A stretch of 34,335 nt of DNA, from NCBI GenBank assembly GCA_937901125.1, contig CALCGT010000066.1, positions 1-34,335 on the forward strand, written 5' to 3'. The DNA is from an uncultured Clostridia bacterium. Its GTDB lineage: Bacteria > Bacillota > Clostridia > Lachnospirales > Anaerotignaceae. A program made the position numbers and the translations under genes. Shown here piece after piece: positions 31,117 to 34,335 of this stretch. The notes below the pieces were generated by a model that saw only the letters and a list, made by a program, of their open reading frames with translations, ran no database searches and had not been told where the DNA came from. Each line of letters begins with the position of its first letter. Position 1 is the stretch's first letter.

Positions 31117-32454
31117 TCAGCTCATGAGAAGCTTCAGGAAGAACAGGAAAGCGATAACAACGATCACAGGGTTCAATTCGCTCTTTCTGCCGCTGAATAG
31201 TTTCAGCAGGACATAGGAGATAACACCGAATACCAGACCTTCGGAGATGCTGTAGCATACGACCATCATCAGGATCGTCATAAATGCAGGGAAACCTTCT
31301 GTATAATCAGAAAAGTCGATATCTCTCACATTTTCTGCCATCATCAGACCAACAACTACCAAGGCAGGCGTTGTTGCGAAGGAAGGGATCGTTGTCAGGA
31401 TGGGAGAGAACAGCAGTGCCACTAGGAACAGGATACCTGCTGTAAAAGCTGTTAGACCGGTTCTGCCGCCGTCGGAAACGCCGGAAGCAGATTCCACGAA
31501 CGTAGTTACTGTGGATGTACCCAAAACTGCACCAATGGTTGTTGCTAGGGCATCGGCAAACAGCGCACCTTTGATCCTAGGCAACTTGCCATCCTTATCC
31601 AAAAAGCCCGCTTTTGTGGATACACCAATCAATGTGCCCAGTGTATCAAACAGATCAACGAACAGGAACGCAAAGATAACCACAATAAAATCAAAAATGG
31701 AAATACCAGAGAAGCTCAGCTTGCCTGCGATGGGCATGATGCTGGGAGGTGCAGAAACGACGCCTGTGGGGATCAGAGAATATGCCCCTGCTTCGATATC
31801 TACTACATAGATGCCAGTCAACTGGCAGACGATACCCAAAAGCCATGTGATCAGGATGCCCACCAGGAGGGCCCCTTTTACCTTTCTGATGACCAGAACC
31901 AGTGTGATGACCGTACCGATGAGTGCCAGTGCAACAGATACGGATCTTACGTTGCCAAGGCTTACGCAGGTAGCCGGATTGTTTACAATAACCCCAGCAT
32001 TCTGCAGACCGATAAAAGCGATAAACATGCCGATCCCTACGCTGACCGCTTTTTTCATGTTGACAGGGATTGCGTTGAAGATGGCTTCACGCACATTGAC
32101 CGCAGAAAGAATGATAAAGATGATACCTTCTATAAATACAGCAGCCAGAGCCACCTCCCAGCCATATCCATACTGGGCACAGATCGTATAAGCAAAGTAG
32201 GCATTCAGACCCATCCCCGGAGCTAAAACGAAAGGATAGTTGGCAAAGAACGCCATAAAGAAAGTACCCAGAGCAGATGCAATACAGGTTGCCGTCAGCA
32301 ATGCACCATAGTCCATACCTGTGATGGACAGGATGCTGGGATTCACGACCAGAATATACGCCATAGTCATAAATGTCGTTACACCGGCCATGATCTCGGT
32401 TTTCAAAGTTGTTTTGTTTTCCTTTAATTTGAAACTTTTTTCAATAAAATTCAA
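31117..32454 (-). CDS. pbuG: NCS2-family hypoxanthine/guanine permease (PbuG/AzgA type)
   Basis: Proton-coupled purine-base importer. Starting at TTG 32454 the 445-residue protein begins with the family's EKSFKLKENKTTLKTEIMAG, then TTFMTMAYILVVNPSIL and FVLAPGMGLNAYFAYTI, and has about 12-14 membrane helices ending in a hydrophobic tail. The long loop with DLFDTLGTLIGVSTKAG carries the substrate-site residues of this group. The ATG at 32459 has an ideal distance from GGAGGAGGG but is out of frame and stops after two codons; the in-frame TTG is 6-7 nt past the ribosome site, so TTG is chosen. Divergent from guaA, which uses the same purine pool. I see no purine riboswitch in its leader. PbuG is assigned by similarity; xanthine or adenine use cannot be ruled out. 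Confidence 0.9.
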   Translation of the reverse strand: MNFIEKSFKLKENKTTLKTEIMAGVTTFMTMAYILVVNPSILSITGMDYGALLTATCIASALGTFFMAFFANYPFVLAPGMGLNAYFAYTICAQYGYGWEVALAAVFIEGIIFIILSAVNVREAIFNAIPVNMKKAVSVGIGMFIAFIGLQNAGVIVNNPATCVSLGNVRSVSVALALIGTVITLVLVIRKVKGALLVGILITWLLGIVCQLTGIYVVDIEAGAYSLIPTGVVSAPPSIMPIAGKLSFSGISIFDFIVVIFAFLFVDLFDTLGTLIGVSTKAGFLDKDGKLPRIKGALFADALATTIGAVLGTSTVTTFVESASGVSDGGRTGLTAFTAGILFLVALLFSPILTTIPSFATTPALVVVGLMMAENVRDIDFSDYTEGFPAFMTILMMVVCYSISEGLVFGVISYVLLKLFSGRKSELNPVIVVIAFLFFLKLLMS

Positions 32455-32495
32455 AACATTCCCTCCTCCTTTTGACAAAAAAACATAACCAAGTA

Positions 32496-32525
32496 AAGTA
32501 TACTTGTTTTTCCCAAAATTCGCAA
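32496..32525 (-). promoter_or_regulatory. Permease promoter with a palindrome over the -10
   Basis: On the minus strand TTGCGA (32520-32525), a 17-nt spacer and TATACT (32497-32502). The perfect palindrome AAGTATACTT (32496-32505) covers the -10. Confidence 0.6.
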
Positions 32526-32642
32526 GATATCCTTTTTTAATCAAAGCAAAAAACAATATTTATCTATTGAAAAATATAACTTTTTCCTAAAATATTTTAG
32601 CCTTTTCCATGGAAAAATACTCTTGAACTCGACGTTTTTCTC

Positions 32643-32671
32643 TTGTCAATCCACTGTGCCTATGATAATAT
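32643..32671 (+). promoter_or_regulatory. guaA promoter
   Basis: TTGTCA (32643-32648), a 17-nt spacer and TAATAT (32666-32671). Boxes match at 5/6 and 4/6. It places the leader hairpin about 20 nt into the transcript. Confidence 0.55.
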
Positions 32672-32695
32672 AAATAAAGAAAAGATGACAGACGA

Positions 32696-32729
32696 ACCGT
32701 CGGCCTGACCGACGGTTTTCCTATTTTTC
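32696..32729 (+). terminator. Intrinsic terminator in the guaA leader
   Basis: A perfect 8-bp GC-rich stem ACCGTCGG/CCGACGGT with a 5-nt loop (32696-32716) is followed by TTTTCCTATTTTT, between the guaA promoter and its ribosome site. No gene upstream on this strand needs terminating, so it is likely an attenuator of guaA. Confidence 0.7.
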
Positions 32730-32759
32730 AAACAAAAGATATTTAATTGGAGGGATACG

Positions 32760-34298
32760 ATGAATCAAGAAATGATCCTCATTCTGGACTTTGGCGGTCA
32801 GTATAACCAGCTGATTGCCCGCCGTGTCAGAGAACACCACGTATACTGCGAGATCATGCCTTGGAAAAAATCCTTGGAAGAGATTAAGGAAAAAAAACCC
32901 AAAGGCATCATCTTCACAGGTGGCCCCAACAGCGTTTATGAAGAAGCCTCTCCCAAGGTCGACCCTGCCCTGTTTGAACTGGGCGTACCTGTGCTGGGCA
33001 TCTGCTATGGCTGCCAGCTGATGGCATACACATTGGGCGGCAAAGTTGGCCATGCTGCTGAGCTGAGCGAATATGGCAAAGCAGAAGTGAAATTTGATGC
33101 CACAAGCAAGCTGCTGAAAGGTATTGATGCAAATGAAATCTGCTGGATGAGCCACACAGACTATGTAACCGAGCTGCCTGAGGGCTTCCGTGTCATCGGC
33201 ACGACACCTACCTGCCCTGCGGCTGCCATCGAATGCGAAGCAAAAGGCTTCTATGGTGTTCAGTTCCATCCTGAGGTAAACCATACACCCAAAGGCTCTG
33301 AGATGATCCGCAACTTCCTGTATGAAGTCTGCTGCTGTAAGGGCGACTGGACTATGACAAACTATATTGAAGACCAAATCAAGCGCATTCGAGAACAAGT
33401 GGGCGACGGCAAAGCACTTTGCGCCCTTTCTGGCGGCGTAGATTCCAGCGTGGTTGCTGCTCTGGTTTCCAAAGCCATCGGCAAGCAGTTGACCTGTGTA
33501 TTCGTTGACCACGGCTTAATGCGTAAAAACGAAGGCGACGAAGTGGAACAGATCTTCGACGGCTATTTCGATTCCCATTTTGTAAGAGCAAATGCACAGG
33601 AGCGTTTCCTCAGCAAATTGAAAGGCGTAACAGACCCCGAACAGAAACGGAAACTGATTGGTGAAGAATTCATCCGTGTATTCGAAGATGAAGCGAAGAA
33701 AATCGGTAAAGTAGATTTTCTGGTACAGGGTACCATCTACCCCGACATCATCGAAAGCGGCCTTGGCGATTCCGCAGTCATCAAATCTCACCACAACGTA
33801 GGCGGTCTGCCTTCCGTTGTTGATTTTGAAGAGCTGATCGAACCCCTGCGTCTGTTGTTCAAGGATGAAGTGCGCCAAATGGGTCTGGAACTGGGTCTGC
33901 CTGAATATCTGGTTTGGAGACAGCCCTTCCCCGGCCCCGGCTTGGGGGTTCGTGTCATTGGCGAAGTAACAGAAGAAAAGGTAGCCATCCTGCAGGATGC
34001 CGATGCTATCTTCCGAGAAGAGATCGCAAAAGCCGGCCTTGACAGAGATATCAATCAGTATTTTGCTGTTATCACCGATGTTCGTTCCGTTGGTGTTATG
34101 GGCGATTTCAGAACATATGACTATACCATCGCTCTGCGCGGCGTAACAACAACAGACTTCATGACAGCAGATTGGGCCCGTATCCCCTATGATGTACTAG
34201 ATAAGGTTTCCACTCGTATCGTCAATGAAGTAAAACACGTAAACCGTATCGTTTACGATATTACTTCCAAGCCACCCGCAACCATTGAGTGGGAATAA
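32760..34298 (+). CDS. guaA: GMP synthase (glutamine-hydrolysing)
   Basis: Last step of GMP synthesis: XMP, ATP and glutamine give GMP. The 512-residue protein has an N-terminal class I glutamine amidotransferase (1-190) with the triad C82 (GICYGCQ), H170 and E172 (VQFHPEV). The ATP pyrophosphatase domain follows with SGGVDS (224-229), and then the GMP-synthase dimerisation domain (about 385-512; FPGPGLGVRVIGEV, ending KPPATIEWE). The ATG at 32760 follows GGAGGG with 5-nt spacing. It lies behind a leader terminator and is divergent from the purine permease gene. Complete in the window; only 37 non-coding bases follow. Confidence 0.98.
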   Translation: MNQEMILILDFGGQYNQLIARRVREHHVYCEIMPWKKSLEEIKEKKPKGIIFTGGPNSVYEEASPKVDPALFELGVPVLGICYGCQLMAYTLGGKVGHAAELSEYGKAEVKFDATSKLLKGIDANEICWMSHTDYVTELPEGFRVIGTTPTCPAAAIECEAKGFYGVQFHPEVNHTPKGSEMIRNFLYEVCCCKGDWTMTNYIEDQIKRIREQVGDGKALCALSGGVDSSVVAALVSKAIGKQLTCVFVDHGLMRKNEGDEVEQIFDGYFDSHFVRANAQERFLSKLKGVTDPEQKRKLIGEEFIRVFEDEAKKIGKVDFLVQGTIYPDIIESGLGDSAVIKSHHNVGGLPSVVDFEELIEPLRLLFKDEVRQMGLELGLPEYLVWRQPFPGPGLGVRVIGEVTEEKVAILQDADAIFREEIAKAGLDRDINQYFAVITDVRSVGVMGDFRTYDYTIALRGVTTTDFMTADWARIPYDVLDKVSTRIVNEVKHVNRIVYDITSKPPATIEWE

Positions 34299-34335
34299 GC
34301 AAAAAGTGGATATGAGGGCCCGCAAACCCTTGAAA

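Noticed and set aside
32455..32759. Purine riboswitch expected before pbuG/guaA
   Set aside because: I could not find the conserved three-way-junction sequences on either strand; only a terminator hairpin and promoters are visible.
1..34335. Mobile elements, prophage, CRISPR arrays, tRNA or rRNA genes
   Set aside because: No transposase, integrase, phage or cas-like proteins, no regularly spaced repeats and no tRNA/rRNA sequence were seen on either strand.

Overview
The window reads as chromosome of a spore-forming, low-to-mid GC Clostridia bacterium, most likely in or near the Lachnospiraceae. Evidence is the spoIIA operon, an uninterrupted sigK, yunB and a BofC-domain gene, together with strong Firmicutes-type ribosome sites, frequent GTG/TTG starts, a pyrophosphate-type phosphofructokinase and an anaerobe-type CoA-transferase. 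The genus cannot be fixed from the sequence alone. There are no rRNA or tRNA genes, insertion sequences, prophage genes or CRISPR arrays; almost every gene is housekeeping.

Layout. Positions 1-1700: gap (GAPDH, minus) with a hairpin-rich 3' region, then a 33-codon membrane peptide gene (minus). 1.7-4.5 kb: a zinc-ribbon protein (plus), the overlapping operon spoIIAA-spoIIAB-sigF (minus) and, divergent from it, sigK (plus). 4.5-8.4 kb (minus): mltG-trmR-trhP, then a MarR regulator with its own promoter. 8.5-11.5 kb (plus): folC, a 50-codon gene and a zinc-ribbon/TPR membrane protein. 11.6-14.3 kb: a class A PBP (minus). 14.6-15.9 kb (plus): yunB and an unrecognised acidic protein with a hairpin-rich 3' end. 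16-21.1 kb (minus): a CoA-transferase, a cluster of nested inverted repeats, and pyruvate carboxylase. 21.3-26.7 kb (minus): radA, an unrecognised small beta-rich protein with a structured leader, clpC with a CIRCE-like leader, and an RluA-type pseudouridine synthase coupled to a GH13 amylase (26.7-28.8 kb). 28.9-31 kb (minus): a candidate small RNA, a BofC-domain protein and pfp. 31.1-34.3 kb: divergent purine genes, an NCS2 hypoxanthine/guanine permease (minus) and guaA (plus) behind a leader terminator.

How the genes fit together. Central carbon metabolism is represented by gap, pfp, pyc, the CoA-transferase and the GH13 enzyme. Sporulation is represented by SigF with its SpoIIAA/SpoIIAB switch, SigK, YunB and the BofC-domain protein. 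The cell wall is represented by MltG and PBP1, which respectively set glycan length and polymerise and crosslink. Translation and RNA modification are represented by TrmR/TrhP (wobble 5-methoxyuridine) and the pseudouridine synthase. Stress and DNA repair are represented by ClpC and RadA, and nucleotides and folate by GuaA, the permease and FolC.

No wholly new multi-gene system stands out. The best second-look items are non-coding: a promoter-to-terminator small RNA with a C-rich loop that exactly complements a G-rich loop in the neighbouring stop-codon hairpin; near-identical terminator modules after gap and pfp; a leader terminator before guaA; a CIRCE-like element and long hairpin before clpC; nested inverted repeats after pyc; and two small genes of 33 and 50 codons. 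All promoter, operator and RNA calls were made by eye.
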